DNA of 64,000 nt from assembly GCA_035295165.1 (NCBI GenBank), contig DATGJN010000092.1:1-64000 (forward strand). The letters are read 5' to 3'. Positions 15,606 through 25,061 of this stretch are shown here, one piece after another. Each line of letters begins with the position of its first letter. Within the stretch, counting starts at the first letter, position 1. A program made the position numbers and the translations under genes. Under the pieces are notes generated by a model. That model was not told the DNA's origin, did no database searches, and saw nothing but the letters and a program-made list of their open reading frames with translations. Source of the DNA: a bacterium (GTDB taxonomy: Bacteria > Sysuimicrobiota > Sysuimicrobiia > Sysuimicrobiales > Segetimicrobiaceae).

Positions 15606-16755
15606 CCTGCGCGCGAGGCTCAGCGTCGCGTTCGTCGTGATCGCCGTGCTCACCACGGCGCTGAACACCACGTTCGTGACGGTTACGTCGCGCACGATGT
15701 TTCGGCAGTACGTCGAGCAACGGCCCGACCAGGCCGCGAATATCCCGAGCGTCGGCACGCGGCCGGCCGGGCCGTCGCAGCAGACGGCCGAGCCGGAGCG
15801 GCATGGTCGATTCGGCTCCCGCGAACGGCTGTTTCAGTCGCGGATCCGCGAAGCGATCTGGGGCGGCACGCTCGTCGCGGCCGGTGTCGGCGTGCTCGTG
15901 GCGCTGTGGCTGGCGCGCCGGATCGCCCGGCCGGTCACCGATCTGACCCGGGCGGCGCGGGCGATCGCCGCAGGAAACGATGCGCCGACGGTTCCGGTGT
16001 CCGGCCGGGACGAGGTCGCGGATCTCGGGCGCGCGTTCAACCGGATGGCGGTGCAACTGGCTCAGGACGCAGAACAGCGCCGGCAGTTGTTTGCCGGGAT
16101 CACGCACGAACTGCGGACGCCGCTCGCGGTCATCCAAGGACAGTTGGAAGGGATGCTCGACCGCGTCATCGAGCCGACGCCGGATCGCATCGCCGGCCTG
16201 CACGGTCAGACCCTGCTGTTGCGCCGGCTGATCACGGACCTCCGCGACCTTTCGCTGGCGCAAGCGGGCCAGCTGCGGCTCCACCCGGAGACGGTCGACG
16301 TGGCCGAGCTCGTCTCGGAGGCGGTCGAGGCGTTCGCGCCGTCGTTCCATGATCGAGGAATCTCGGTGGAGCTCGCCGCCCCGAAGACGCTGTCGGTCAC
16401 GGCGGACCCGGACCGGCTCCGGCAGATCGTGCAAAACTTGGTGGACAACGCGCTCCGGTACACGCCGAGGGGGGGGACCGTGCGGATCACCCTGCGCTGG
16501 GAGAACGATGGCGTCCGGCTGGCCGTCGCGGATACCGGGCAGGGCATCGGCGCGGGGGACCTGCCGCACATCTTCGAGCATTTCTATCGGACGGACCAGT
16601 CGCGGACCCGGAGCAGCGGCGGGATGGGCCTCGGGCTTGCGATCGTGAAATCACTCGTCGAGGCGCACCACGGTCGCGTGACCGTGGAGAGCACCCCGGG
16701 CGCCGGAAGCACGTTTACGGTCGTGCTTCCGATGCGCCTACAGGAGGGAGCATGA
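15598..16755 (+). CDS. Sensor histidine kinase
   Basis: The 385-residue kinase has an N-terminal membrane helix (about 6-28), a short external loop of about 65 residues, a second helix (about 92-108) and a HAMP linker. A HisKA domain follows with the phospho-acceptor His170 in FAGITHELRTPLAVIQGQ, then an ATPase domain with NLVDNALRYT, DTGQGIGAGDLPHIFEHFYR and GMGLGLAIVKSL. The GTG at 15598 is preferred because GGAGAGG lies about 7 bases before it; another GTG at 15583 is possible. It overlaps the regulator upstream and the TolC-like gene downstream (ATGA). The small sensor loop fits recognition of an envelope or drug signal. Confidence 0.93.
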   Translation: MRSLRARLSVAFVVIAVLTTALNTTFVTVTSRTMFRQYVEQRPDQAANIPSVGTRPAGPSQQTAEPERHGRFGSRERLFQSRIREAIWGGTLVAAGVGVLVALWLARRIARPVTDLTRAARAIAAGNDAPTVPVSGRDEVADLGRAFNRMAVQLAQDAEQRRQLFAGITHELRTPLAVIQGQLEGMLDRVIEPTPDRIAGLHGQTLLLRRLITDLRDLSLAQAGQLRLHPETVDVAELVSEAVEAFAPSFHDRGISVELAAPKTLSVTADPDRLRQIVQNLVDNALRYTPRGGTVRITLRWENDGVRLAVADTGQGIGAGDLPHIFEHFYRTDQSRTRSSGGMGLGLAIVKSLVEAHHGRVTVESTPGAGSTFTVVLPMRLQEGA

Positions 16756-18155
16756 ACTGGCTAATGCTCGTTTCCATTCTCACCGCGGCGCTGCTGGCCG
16801 CGGGGTCCGGCATGCCCGGTGGCATCGCGTTGGCGGCGTCCGCGCCGGCCGGCCCGACGTCCGCGCAGGGACAGGCGCCGTCGGCGCCCGCGGGCCCGGC
16901 GTTGACGCTCGATCAAGCGATTCAGCAGGCGCTCGCGCAGAATCCACAGGTGACGGCGGCGCAGCAAGCGCTGGCGGCTGCCCAGCAGGGCATCACGATC
17001 GCCCGCACGGGGCTGGAGCCGACGGTGTCCCTGAACGGAAGCGGAAACTACGGCACGACGTCCGGCACGACGGTGACGTCCACCGGCGTCGCCCAGGTGC
17101 TCCCGAGCGTGCAGGGAACCGGCTCCGTGTCGTTCGTCGGCAGCGTGCCGCTGTTCGACGGCGGACGGACGAGCGCCGAGGTGGGCTCGGCGACCGCCGG
17201 CGTGGCGATCGCCGAGGCGGCGCTGCGGTTGACGCAGCAGAGCATTGCGCTCCAGACCGCGACCGCCTTCTTCAACGTGCTGAGCGCGGAGAAACTGACC
17301 GACGTTCGGCAGGCGCAGCTCAAGCAGAACCAGGACCAATTGGCGCAGACCCAGGCGCAGGTCAAGGCGGGGGTGGCGGCGCAGTCGGACGTCATCCAGG
17401 TCCAATCCCAGGTCGCGCAGGCGCAGGTGAACCTCTTGAGCGCCCAGGCTCAGATCGCCACGAGCAAGGCGGCGCTGCAGGCGCTGCTCGCCGCGGACGT
17501 TGCCGGGGCGGTCGAGGTCCAGGCCCCCGCCGCGCCGCCGGCGGCGGTGGCGGGCAGTGGCGCCACGGCCGTACAGCAGGCGCTGGCGAACCGGCCGGAG
17601 GTGGCGCAGGCGCAGGCCCAGGTCCAGTCGGCGCAGTCCGGGTTGGACCTCGCCCGCGTCAATGCCGGCCCGCAGATGAGCCTGTCGATCAATACCACCT
17701 ACACTCCGGCGAGCACGAACTCCAACCTCACCAACAACGTGGGGTACGGGCTCGGCGGCACCGTCAGCCTTCCTCTCTATGACTCCGGCAAGGGGCGGGC
17801 CGAGGTCCAGCAGGCGCAGGCGACGCTCCAGAGCGCCCAGGCCTCGCTCAGCGCAGCGCAGCTGTCGGTCCGACAGGACGCCTACCAGGCGTACCTCAAC
17901 GCGGTGCAGGCGGCTGCGAACCTGACCGCGACCGCGACGGCGGCCGCGGCGGCGGACGCGGCGCTGCAGGTCGCCCAAGGGCAGTACCGCGCGGGCGTGG
18001 GTACGATTCTGAACGTGACGACCGCAGAAGCGAACGCCGCGCAGGCCGACGTCAACGCGGTGAGCGCGGTGTACAGCTACCAGACGGCGTTGGCGACGTT
18101 GCTGCATGCCGAAGGGCTGCCGATTCAGAGCAGCGCGCTGGGAGGGACACAATGA
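16752..18155 (+). CDS. TolC-family outer-membrane efflux channel
   Basis: Outer-membrane channel of a tripartite pump. The 467-residue protein has a signal peptide (hydrophobic 5-29, ALAASA). Two repeated halves follow, rich in Ala and Gln with long heptad helices, including LTLDQAIQQALAQNPQV and VKAGVAAQSDVIQVQSQVAQ in the first half. The second half has the matching beta segment SLPLYDSGKGRAEVQQAQ and YRAGVGTILNVTTAEANAAQ. The two-repeat OEP layout is standard. It shares ATGA overlaps with the kinase before it and the membrane-fusion protein after it. Its presence is the best evidence in the window for an outer membrane. Confidence 0.92.
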   Translation: MNWLMLVSILTAALLAAGSGMPGGIALAASAPAGPTSAQGQAPSAPAGPALTLDQAIQQALAQNPQVTAAQQALAAAQQGITIARTGLEPTVSLNGSGNYGTTSGTTVTSTGVAQVLPSVQGTGSVSFVGSVPLFDGGRTSAEVGSATAGVAIAEAALRLTQQSIALQTATAFFNVLSAEKLTDVRQAQLKQNQDQLAQTQAQVKAGVAAQSDVIQVQSQVAQAQVNLLSAQAQIATSKAALQALLAADVAGAVEVQAPAAPPAAVAGSGATAVQQALANRPEVAQAQAQVQSAQSGLDLARVNAGPQMSLSINTTYTPASTNSNLTNNVGYGLGGTVSLPLYDSGKGRAEVQQAQATLQSAQASLSAAQLSVRQDAYQAYLNAVQAAANLTATATAAAAADAALQVAQGQYRAGVGTILNVTTAEANAAQADVNAVSAVYSYQTALATLLHAEGLPIQSSALGGTQ

Positions 18156-19630
18156 CAGGGACATTCGGCCGCGCAGGCCGCATCGCCGCGATCGTGCTGA
18201 TCGCCATCTTGATCGTCGGCGCCGGCGTCGTGGGATACCAGCGCCTGACCACGAGGCGCAACGGGGTGCAGTATGTGACGCGGCCTGTCGCGTACACGGA
18301 CATCACGTCGACCGTGAGCGAGACCGGCACCGTGAACCCCGTGGACGTGGTGCAAGTAGGTACGCAGGTGTCCGGGACGATCGCGGCGCTGAACGTGGAC
18401 TACAACTCCAAGGTGACCAAGGGCCAGATCCTCGCGGTTCTGGATCCAACGACCTTCCAGGCAACCGTCGCACAGGGCACCGCCAATCTCTCCGCGGCGC
18501 AGGCCACCGCCCGCGCCAGCGCCAGCGCGATCGAGCAGGATCTGTCCGCCGTGCAGGCGGCGACGGCGACCCTGGCGCAGCAGCAGGCATCGCTCCGGAG
18601 CGCGCAGGCCAACGCGGCGAAGGCCGCCGCCACGCTGGCGCTCGCGAAGACGACGGTGCAGCGGGACGCCGAGTTGCTGAAGCAAGGGTACATTCCGCAG
18701 AGCCAGATGGATACGGATCAAACGGCTCAAGCGGCGGACGCCGCGGACGTGGGCGCCGCACAGGCGGCGGTCCAGGTTGCCCAAGCGCAGGTGCAGGCCG
18801 CGTCGTCTCAGCTGCAGAGCACCCACGACCAGGTGACGACCGCGCAGTCGCAGGCGGCGGCCACGCAGGCACAGGCGACGGCCTCGGCCGCGCAGGTGCG
18901 GCAGGCCCAGTACAATCTGTCACAGACGCTCATCAAGAGTCCCGTGGACGGGATCGTGATGGCACGCAACGTGAGCGTCGGACAGACTGTGGCCGCGTCG
19001 TTTTCGACGCCGACGCTGTTCACGCTCGCGACGAACCTCACGGACATGCAGGTGGACACGTCGGTGGACGAGGCGGACGTCGGCAACGTCAAGATGGGGG
19101 AGAGCGCGCAGATCACCGTGACGGCGTTCCCCAACGTCACGTTCAACGGCACCGTCCAGCAGGTGCGCGTCAACCCGACCGTAACCAACAACGTCGTCAC
19201 GTACGACGCGGTCGTCGTTGTCCACGATAGCTCGGGACGCCTCCTGCCGGGCATGACGGCCCAGGTCGCGATCAACACCGGTACGCGGACCCACGTGCTG
19301 GCCGTGCCCACGGCCGCGGTGCTGTACCGCCCCCTCACGTCGCGGAGCGGCGGCGCGGGCGCCGCCGGGGGCGGTGGATCGCTGGTGCAGAGCGGGTCCA
19401 GCCAGCAGGGGCCTCCTGTCGCCGGCGCGCCGGGGTCTACAGTGACCGTGTGGATGCTCCGCAGCGGGCACCCCGCCCCGGTGCGCATCGTGATCGGTCT
19501 GTCCGACAACCAGAACATTGAGGTACGAAGCGGCAGTCTTCGAAACGGCGATGCTGTGATCGTGACCGAGCGGCGCGGCGGCGGAGGCGGTGCTCGGTCG
19601 GGCGGCGGAAGCTCAGGGGGCGGCCAATGA
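18152..19630 (+). CDS. MacA/HlyD-family membrane-fusion protein
   Basis: Periplasmic adaptor linking the inner-membrane pump to the outer channel. The 492-residue protein has one N-terminal anchor helix (about 10-30), the lipoyl/barrel-sandwich entry VNPVDVVQVGTQVSGTIAAL, a long Ala/Gln coiled-coil hairpin (about 105-255), the return QTLIKSPVDGIVMARNVSVG, a beta-barrel domain and a membrane-proximal domain. The tail is Gly-rich and unstructured. It overlaps both neighbours by four bases. The coiled coil is longer than in many MacA proteins, suggesting direct contact with the channel. Confidence 0.92.
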   Translation: MTGTFGRAGRIAAIVLIAILIVGAGVVGYQRLTTRRNGVQYVTRPVAYTDITSTVSETGTVNPVDVVQVGTQVSGTIAALNVDYNSKVTKGQILAVLDPTTFQATVAQGTANLSAAQATARASASAIEQDLSAVQAATATLAQQQASLRSAQANAAKAAATLALAKTTVQRDAELLKQGYIPQSQMDTDQTAQAADAADVGAAQAAVQVAQAQVQAASSQLQSTHDQVTTAQSQAAATQAQATASAAQVRQAQYNLSQTLIKSPVDGIVMARNVSVGQTVAASFSTPTLFTLATNLTDMQVDTSVDEADVGNVKMGESAQITVTAFPNVTFNGTVQQVRVNPTVTNNVVTYDAVVVVHDSSGRLLPGMTAQVAINTGTRTHVLAVPTAAVLYRPLTSRSGGAGAAGGGGSLVQSGSSQQGPPVAGAPGSTVTVWMLRSGHPAPVRIVIGLSDNQNIEVRSGSLRNGDAVIVTERRGGGGGARSGGGSSGGGQ

Positions 19631-20451
19631 CCGGGGACGCCACCACGATTGCGCCCGCGCCGGTCGGCACTGTGGACCGGGCGGGCGCCGCGGGCGCCGA
19701 TCCCTTGATCGACGTCCGCGATCTGACCAAAGTGTACGGCGAGGGGGCGACCGCGATCCGCGCGCTGCGGGGCGTTAGCCTCGTGGTGCGCCGCGGTGAG
19801 TTTGTGGCGATCATGGGGCCGTCCGGGTCGGGCAAGTCCACGTTCATGCACCTGCTCGGCTGCCTGGATCGTCCGACGTCGGGATCGTACCGGCTCGCCG
19901 GTCGGGAGGTTTCCCGACTGTCGCGCGACGAACTGGCGCTCGTGCGCAACCGCCAGATCGGCTTCGTGTTCCAGAGCTTCAATCTGCTCGCCCGGACGAC
20001 GGCGCAGGAGAACGTGGAGTTGCCGCTGCTGTACGCCGGCGTTCCCCGCGACACCCGCGTGGCGCGCGCCCGGGAACTGCTGCAGCAAGTCGGACTCGGC
20101 GACCGTCTCGGGCACCGCCCGAGCGAGCTGTCGGGTGGGCAGCAGCAGCGGGTCGCGATCGCGCGCGGACTCGCGAACGGCGCGCCGCTGCTGATGGCGG
20201 ACGAGCCGACCGGCAACCTCGACAGCGCGAGCAGCGCCGAGATCATGACGCTGTTCCAACACCTCAACCGCGTCCAGGGCATCACCGTAGTTCTGGTGAC
20301 TCACGACATGGACATCGCGGCGTGGTCGGAGCGCGTGGCCACGTTCAAGGACGGGTTGATCGTCGACGACCGGCCGTCCGCAGAAGCGGTTCCCTCGGCC
20401 GTCCGCGAGGCAGCGACCCGCGGGGCGTTGACACCGGAGGTGCGCGCGTGA
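19627..20451 (+). CDS. MacB/LolD-type ABC transporter ATPase
   Basis: Energises the pump. The 274-residue ATPase shows Walker A GPSGSGKSTFM, Q-loop FVFQSFNLL, signature [17 protein letters not shown], Walker B LLMADEPTGNLDS and the H-loop VLVTHDMD, all intact. About 35 extra N-terminal and 30 C-terminal residues flank the core. The family exports antibiotics, peptides or lipoproteins by mechanotransmission instead of substrate passage through the membrane domain. The permease is a separate gene, overlapping by GTGA, unlike E. coli MacB where the two are fused. Confidence 0.95.
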   Translation: MTGDATTIAPAPVGTVDRAGAAGADPLIDVRDLTKVYGEGATAIRALRGVSLVVRRGEFVAIMGPSGSGKSTFMHLLGCLDRPTSGSYRLAGREVSRLSRDELALVRNRQIGFVFQSFNLLARTTAQENVELPLLYAGVPRDTRVARARELLQQVGLGDRLGHRPSELSGGQQQRVAIARGLANGAPLLMADEPTGNLDSASSAEIMTLFQHLNRVQGITVVLVTHDMDIAAWSERVATFKDGLIVDDRPSAEAVPSAVREAATRGALTPEVRA

Positions 20452-21665
20452 GTCTTTCCAACCTGCTCCGCATTGCCTGGCAGGCGCTCCGGCGGAACAT
20501 TACCCGCTCCATCCTGACGATGCTCGGTATCATCATCGGTGTCGGCGCGGTGATCACGTCGATGGCGATCGGGGCGGGCGCGCAGGCGGCGGTCCTCGCG
20601 CAGATCGAGAGCCTTGGAGCGAACCTGCTCGTCGTCATCCCCGGGGCGATCACCACGGGCGGGGTGAACCTCGGCAGCGGCAGCCGCACGACCCTCACGC
20701 TGCCCGACGTCACCGCGATCGCCCAGACCGTGCCGGAGGTCGCCGGCGCCGCGCCGTACTCGCAGACGAGCGCGCAGGTGGTCGCGGGCGGGACCAATTG
20801 GTACACGGTGGTTGGCGGGACGACGCCGTCCTATACGACCGTGCGGAGTTGGGCGGTGGCGCAAGGCCGATTCTTCGCGCAGGCGGACGTGGACCAGGCC
20901 ACCAAGGTGGCCGTGCTCGGCGCCACCGTCGCGCAGAATCTGTTCCCCTCGGGCGGGGCGGTCGGCGCGACCGTGGTCGTCAAGAACGTCCCGTTCAAGG
21001 TCGTCGGCGTGCTCGCGGCCAAGGGGCAGTCGGGGTTCGGCCGCGATCAGGACGACGTGGTGATGGTCCCGATGACGACATTGCAGGCCCGGCTGACCGG
21101 GCAGACGTGGGTGAACAACATCTTTGTCTCCGCGACGACGCCGGAAGCCGTCCCCCTGGTCGTGGACGCGACCGAGCGGTTGCTCCGCCTCCGGCACCAC
21201 CTGACCGTCTCGCAGCCCGACGACTTCTCGGTCCGCAACATCGCGGACATCCAGCAGGTCCGCATTGCCACCTCGCAGACGCAGGCGCTGCTGCTGGCCG
21301 GCATCGCGGTCGTGTCGCTGGTCGTCGGTGGGATCGGCATCATGAACATCATGCTGGTCTCCGTCACCGAGCGGACACGCGAGATCGGCCTTCGCATGGC
21401 CGTGGGCGCCCGCGGGCGAGACATTCTCCTGCAGTTCCTGGTCGAGGCGCTGACGCTCGCGTGCGTCGGCGGGCTGATCGGTATCGGGATGGGGCTCCTC
21501 ACGGCCCAGGGCACGTCGGTTCTTGGGCACTGGCCCGTGCTCGTCTCCGGGTTCTCGATCGTGCTGGGGTTCGTGTCGTCGCTGGTCGTCGGCGTGGTCT
21601 TCGGATTCTATCCGGCGCAGCGGGCGGCGGCGCTCGACCCGATCGTGGCGCTGCGGTACGAGTAG
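20448..21665 (+). CDS. MacB/FtsX-like ABC permease
   Basis: Membrane subunit of the pump. The 405-residue protein has the MacB layout: helix 1 (RSILTMLGIIIGVGAVITSM), a large periplasmic domain (about 45-270), then three helices (LLLAGIAVVSLVVGGIGIMN, a second after FLVEALTLACVGGLIGIG, and a third after VLVSGFSIVLGFVSS). The ending DPIVALRYE is typical of the family. GTG at 20448 overlaps the ATPase stop (GTGA). It is the last gene of the operon. No clear terminator follows before the relic region at 21746. Confidence 0.94.
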   Translation: MSLSNLLRIAWQALRRNITRSILTMLGIIIGVGAVITSMAIGAGAQAAVLAQIESLGANLLVVIPGAITTGGVNLGSGSRTTLTLPDVTAIAQTVPEVAGAAPYSQTSAQVVAGGTNWYTVVGGTTPSYTTVRSWAVAQGRFFAQADVDQATKVAVLGATVAQNLFPSGGAVGATVVVKNVPFKVVGVLAAKGQSGFGRDQDDVVMVPMTTLQARLTGQTWVNNIFVSATTPEAVPLVVDATERLLRLRHHLTVSQPDDFSVRNIADIQQVRIATSQTQALLLAGIAVVSLVVGGIGIMNIMLVSVTERTREIGLRMAVGARGRDILLQFLVEALTLACVGGLIGIGMGLLTAQGTSVLGHWPVLVSGFSIVLGFVSSLVVGVVFGFYPAQRAAALDPIVALRYE

Positions 21666-21745
21666 GCGGGGGGCGCAACGAGGCCCCGGCGCATCAGCCG
21701 GCGACGTCGGCGCGGAGGAGCCACCCCGAAGCCGATCGCCTCCTC

Positions 21746-21973
21746 CTAGTATTTCCGGATTTCGGCTTCGGGGGCGGCCGCGGCGTCGAGCGCCTCCCGC
21801 AACGTGCGTCGGCCGTCGAATTGCCGGAGCACCCGCAGCCACCCTCCCGCGTCGTGCTCCGACAACGAGTATTGCACGTGGTTGTCGACGACGACGTACC
21901 AAAGATCGTCTGCCCCTGCATCCTCGCGGCGCACCAACCACACGTCGGGCGGCATGGGGAGCAGGGGCGGCAT
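21746..21973 (-). CDS. Small PqqD-like (RRE) protein, possibly a relic
   Basis: A 75-residue reading frame (69 from an inner ATG at 21955) whose composition is unlike the Arg/Ala-rich chance frames around it. The segment VQYSLSEHDAGGWLRVLRQF followed by DGRRTLREAL resembles PqqD-type peptide-chaperone domains, which bind leader peptides in ribosomal peptide pathways. The part WYVVVDNHVQYSL also resembles MbtH-like proteins, so the family is not certain. No Shine-Dalgarno sequence is visible. It abuts, head to head, a decayed nucleotidyltransferase. PqqD-like and PF14907-type nucleotidyltransferase genes often sit together in peptide-modification clusters, so this may be the remains of one. 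Confidence 0.45.
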   Translation of the reverse strand: MPPLLPMPPDVWLVRREDAGADDLWYVVVDNHVQYSLSEHDAGGWLRVLRQFDGRRTLREALDAAAAPEAEIRKY

Positions 21974-21976
21974 CGA

Positions 21977-22520
21977 TCGGTCACGGTCGACGGCACGATC
22001 GTCCCAACGCTGACCCCCGCGGACACGTTGCTGCTGCTGTGCGTCCATGCCAACCAGCACTACTGGGGCGGGTTGAAATGGATCTGCGACGTGGCCGAGC
22101 TCGTCCGGCCACCCCCGAAAATGGACTGGCGGCGGGTGCGCCGCGGCTGGGGTGCCGGCGTATGGTCGCGTTGGGCTTGCGACTGGCCCTCGACCACCTC
22201 GACGCACCCCTGCCGGGCGAGATGGCGGACGCCCTGCGAAACGACGCGCGCGCGACTCGCCTGGCCGGTGCGGTTTCCCGCGAGCTTCTCACGGAGGAAC
22301 CACGGCTGACTCTCGGACAGCGCGAATTCACCCCCCGTACCACGCCCACGAGGTGCTCGAGCGATTTCCGGACTGGAGCTTGGCCTTCGCGAAGTCTGCG
22401 CTCACCTGGTCTCCACATGACACGACGCTCGTCCATCTTCCCCAGTCGATGCGCGCGGTGTACTATCCATTGAGAGGTGCCCGGTTGCTCGTCAAGTTCG
22501 GGCTGCGGCCGCTGATGAGG
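21977..22520 (+). pseudogene. Frameshifted C-terminal remnant of a nucleotidyltransferase-family gene
   Basis: Three consecutive segments in three frames together resemble the C-terminal half of PF14907-type nucleotidyltransferases. The first has LTPADTLLLLCVHANQHYWG and LKWICDVAELV up to about 22140. The second has LGCRRMVALGLRLALDHL and PLPGEMADALRNDARATRLA up to about 22320. The third has DTTLVHLPQSMRAVYYPLRG and ARLLVKFGLRPL up to 22515. Frameshifts lie near 22136-22150 and 22320-22360. The N-terminal catalytic half is missing and is replaced by the reverse-strand PqqD-like frame. The gene is dead unless the assembly has errors. Confidence 0.6.
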
Positions 22521-22617
22521 CGGTCAGGGGGCGGGGGCATCGCGCGCTGCGGTGATCGGCGCGGGCGGCTGCGCCGGGGGCGTAGGCGTACGTTCGTGCG
22601 CGCGGGGAGCGGATGAG

Positions 22618-23853
22618 GTGTCGAATTCCGTCGGTGACCGTCGCCGGTCGGGTGCGCACGCCGGCGGGCGCGCGACTCGGTTCGTCGCGACCGCCTGCGC
22701 GCTCGCGGCCTGGTTCGCCGGCGCACAGGCACCGTCATCGGCGCAGATCTCGCCGCGGTCACCCATCCGGCACGTCATCGTCATCGTCAAGGAAAACCAC
22801 ACGTTCGACAACTACTTCGGGCAGTTTCCCGGGGCCGAGGGGGCGAGGACGGTGTCCCCCGGCGGGCGCAGGCAGTCGCCACCGGTTGCGGCGGACCGTG
22901 CGCCCGCTCCCGACAACTCCTTTGAGGCCGCCCACACCGCCTACGACCACGGGCGCATGGACCGGTTCGATCTCGTGCCGGGCGCGATCCAACACGGAGC
23001 GCCGCTCGGGTTCGCCCAGTACCGCGAGGCTCAGATCGCCGACTACTGGACGTACGCGCGCGAGTTTGTGCTCCACGATCGCTACTTCACCTCGGTGATG
23101 GGGCCGAGCACGCCCAATCATCTGTTCCTGGTCGCCGCGAGCTCGGGGGGCGCCATCAGCAACGCCCGCGGCGTTCCCCGCGACCTCGCGCCGTGCGCGA
23201 TGCCGTTCGGTGCGATCACCGTCCTCGATCGCGACGGAACGCCCGTGACCGCCAGGCCGTGCTTCGACATCCCGACGCTCCCGACGCTGCTTGCGGCGCG
23301 GTCGATCTCTTGGCGGGGGTACGGCTTCTGGGTCATGGATCTCCTGGCCCGCATCTACGCCGACCCCGCCCTGCGCGAGAACCTGCGCGGTCCCGGCGAG
23401 TTCGTCGGCGACGCGCGCGCCGGCCGACTGCCGGCGGTGTCGTGGGTGTTCGGCTTCCGGGACGAGCATCCGCCGCGCAGCGTCTGCGACGGCATGCGCT
23501 GGACCGTCGATCAGATCAACGCCGTGATGGCGGGACCGGACTGGGCGTCGTCGCTGATCGTCCTGACGTGGGACGATTGGGGTGGCTGGTACGACCACGT
23601 CCCGCCGCCGCAGGTCGACACCTTCGGGCTCGGCTTCCGCGTGCCGGCGCTCGTGATTTCGCCGTACGCGCGGCGCGGGTACGTGTCCCACCAACTGACC
23701 GAGCACGCATCGGTGCCGAAGACGGTGGAGGTGCTGTTCGGCCTGCCCGCGCTCACGGCGCGCGACGCGCGCGCCAACGCCCTGCTCGACGGCGTCGACT
23801 TCACCCAGGCGCCCCGCGCGCCGCTGTCGCTCGCTGCGCACGGCTGTCCGTAG
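22618..23853 (+). CDS. Secreted phosphoesterase (PF04185, phospholipase C / acid phosphatase type)
   Basis: Hydrolyses phosphate esters outside the cytoplasm; the family includes phospholipase C and acid phosphatases. The 411-residue product has an N-terminal signal region (basic, then hydrophobic [13 protein letters not shown], about 24-36). The family opening [20 protein letters not shown] (a metal and nucleophile region) follows, then [20 protein letters not shown], and late [16 protein letters not shown] with the metal-binding Asp/His. GTG at 22618 follows GGGGAG at 8 bases and sets the signal peptide near the start; an earlier GTG at 22552 is weaker. Substrate cannot be told. It stands alone between the relic region and the arginine operon. 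Confidence 0.82.
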   Translation: MSNSVGDRRRSGAHAGGRATRFVATACALAAWFAGAQAPSSAQISPRSPIRHVIVIVKENHTFDNYFGQFPGAEGARTVSPGGRRQSPPVAADRAPAPDNSFEAAHTAYDHGRMDRFDLVPGAIQHGAPLGFAQYREAQIADYWTYAREFVLHDRYFTSVMGPSTPNHLFLVAASSGGAISNARGVPRDLAPCAMPFGAITVLDRDGTPVTARPCFDIPTLPTLLAARSISWRGYGFWVMDLLARIYADPALRENLRGPGEFVGDARAGRLPAVSWVFGFRDEHPPRSVCDGMRWTVDQINAVMAGPDWASSLIVLTWDDWGGWYDHVPPPQVDTFGLGFRVPALVISPYARRGYVSHQLTEHASVPKTVEVLFGLPALTARDARANALLDGVDFTQAPRAPLSLAAHGCP

Positions 23854-23862
23854 CGCGATCGG

Positions 23863-23897
23863 TTGCAACTTTATTCATTTGTCAGTATAATTATTCG
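23863..23897 (+). promoter_or_regulatory. argC promoter with two ARG boxes
   Basis: TTGCAA (23863-23868), 17 bases, TATAAT (23886-23891). Box A, TGCAACTTTATTCA (23864-23877), and box B, AGTATAATTATTCG (23884-23897), each match 11 of 14 positions of TGAATWWWWATTCA. The centres are 20 bases apart, within the spacing range of ArgR operators. They cover the -35 and the -10. ArgR is encoded at the end of the same operon. Confidence 0.75.
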
Positions 23898-23929
23898 CAG
23901 CCTCGCGGACGGCGCGAGAGGGGGCGGCG

Positions 23930-24976
23930 ATGTCGGTTCGAGTGAGCGTGATCGGGGCCTCGGGGTACGGGGGCGCGGAGGCAGTTCGACTGCTGGCCAC
24001 GCACCCCGAGACGCGCCTGGTCCACGTCACCGCCGAGAGCCGCGTGGGACAGTCGATCGCCGACCTCTACCCGAACCTGCGCGGGTTCGTGGAGTTGGTG
24101 ACCGAACCCGCCGACGCGGCGGTGCTCGGCGAGGAGTCCGATCTCGTCGTCGTCTCGCTGCCGAGCGGAAAGTCTGCGACGTTCGTTCCGGAGCTGCTCG
24201 AGCGGGGCGCGCGCGTCATCGATGTCGGGGCAGACTTCCGGTTGCGGAACGCGTCCCTGTATCCGATGTGGTACAACTTCGAGCACGCCGCGCCCCAGTA
24301 CCTCGCGGAGGCGGCGTACGGACTCACGGAGTTGCACCGCGATGAGATCCGGGGGGCCAAGCTCGTGGCCGACCCGGGCTGCTACCCGGCGGCCGCGCTC
24401 CTCGCGCTCGCGCCGATGCTCCGCGCCGGCGTGGCGGCCCGCGACGGGATCGTGATTGACGCGAAGTCGGGCGTGTCGGGCGCCGGCCGGGGAGGAGCGG
24501 GCGGGGGGTATCCGTACGCGGAGACGAACGAGGACATCCGCGCGTACGGCGTGCCGAACCACAATCACACCGCGGAGATCGAGCAGGAACTGAGCGCCCA
24601 GGCCGGCGGCGATGTGCGAGTGACGTTTGTGCCGCACCTCGTCCCGATGACGCGCGGGATCCTGGTCACCGCGTACGTCCCGCTCGTCCGGCAGCTGGAC
24701 GGGAGCGAGATCGCCGCCCTGTACCGGGACGCCTACGCCGGCGCCCCGTTCGTCCGCGTGCTGCCGGACGGTATCCTGCCGCAGACGAAAGCGACGACGG
24801 GCAGCAACTACTGTGATCTGGCCGTGCGGGTGAACGCGCGCACGCGGACCGCGATCGCGGTCGCCGCGCTCGACAACCTGGGGAAGGGTGCGGCGGGGCA
24901 GGCGGTCCAGAACCTGAATGTGATGTTCGGTCTGCCGGAAACGTTGGGGCTCCGGACGCCCGGGCTGTACCCGTAG
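23930..24976 (+). CDS. argC: N-acetyl-gamma-glutamyl-phosphate reductase
   Basis: Third step of arginine synthesis: NADPH-dependent reduction of N-acetylglutamyl phosphate to the semialdehyde. The 348-residue protein has the nucleotide-binding GASGYGGAE (9-17), the active Cys151 in VADPGCYPAA, and the GAGRGGAGGGYPYAE and NHNHTAEIEQEL segments of the family. The ATG follows a purine-rich GAGAGGGGGCGGCG. It is the first gene of argCJBDGHR and is directly behind the ARG-box promoter. Confidence 0.97.
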   Translation: MSVRVSVIGASGYGGAEAVRLLATHPETRLVHVTAESRVGQSIADLYPNLRGFVELVTEPADAAVLGEESDLVVVSLPSGKSATFVPELLERGARVIDVGADFRLRNASLYPMWYNFEHAAPQYLAEAAYGLTELHRDEIRGAKLVADPGCYPAAALLALAPMLRAGVAARDGIVIDAKSGVSGAGRGGAGGGYPYAETNEDIRAYGVPNHNHTAEIEQELSAQAGGDVRVTFVPHLVPMTRGILVTAYVPLVRQLDGSEIAALYRDAYAGAPFVRVLPDGILPQTKATTGSNYCDLAVRVNARTRTAIAVAALDNLGKGAAGQAVQNLNVMFGLPETLGLRTPGLYP

Positions 24977-25061
24977 GCGCGCGGGCGGACACCCCGCGGT
25001 GCACCCGCGGGATCCCGACGCGCGCGGCACCAGGGACGGCCGCATCAAAGGAGGGCCTGGG

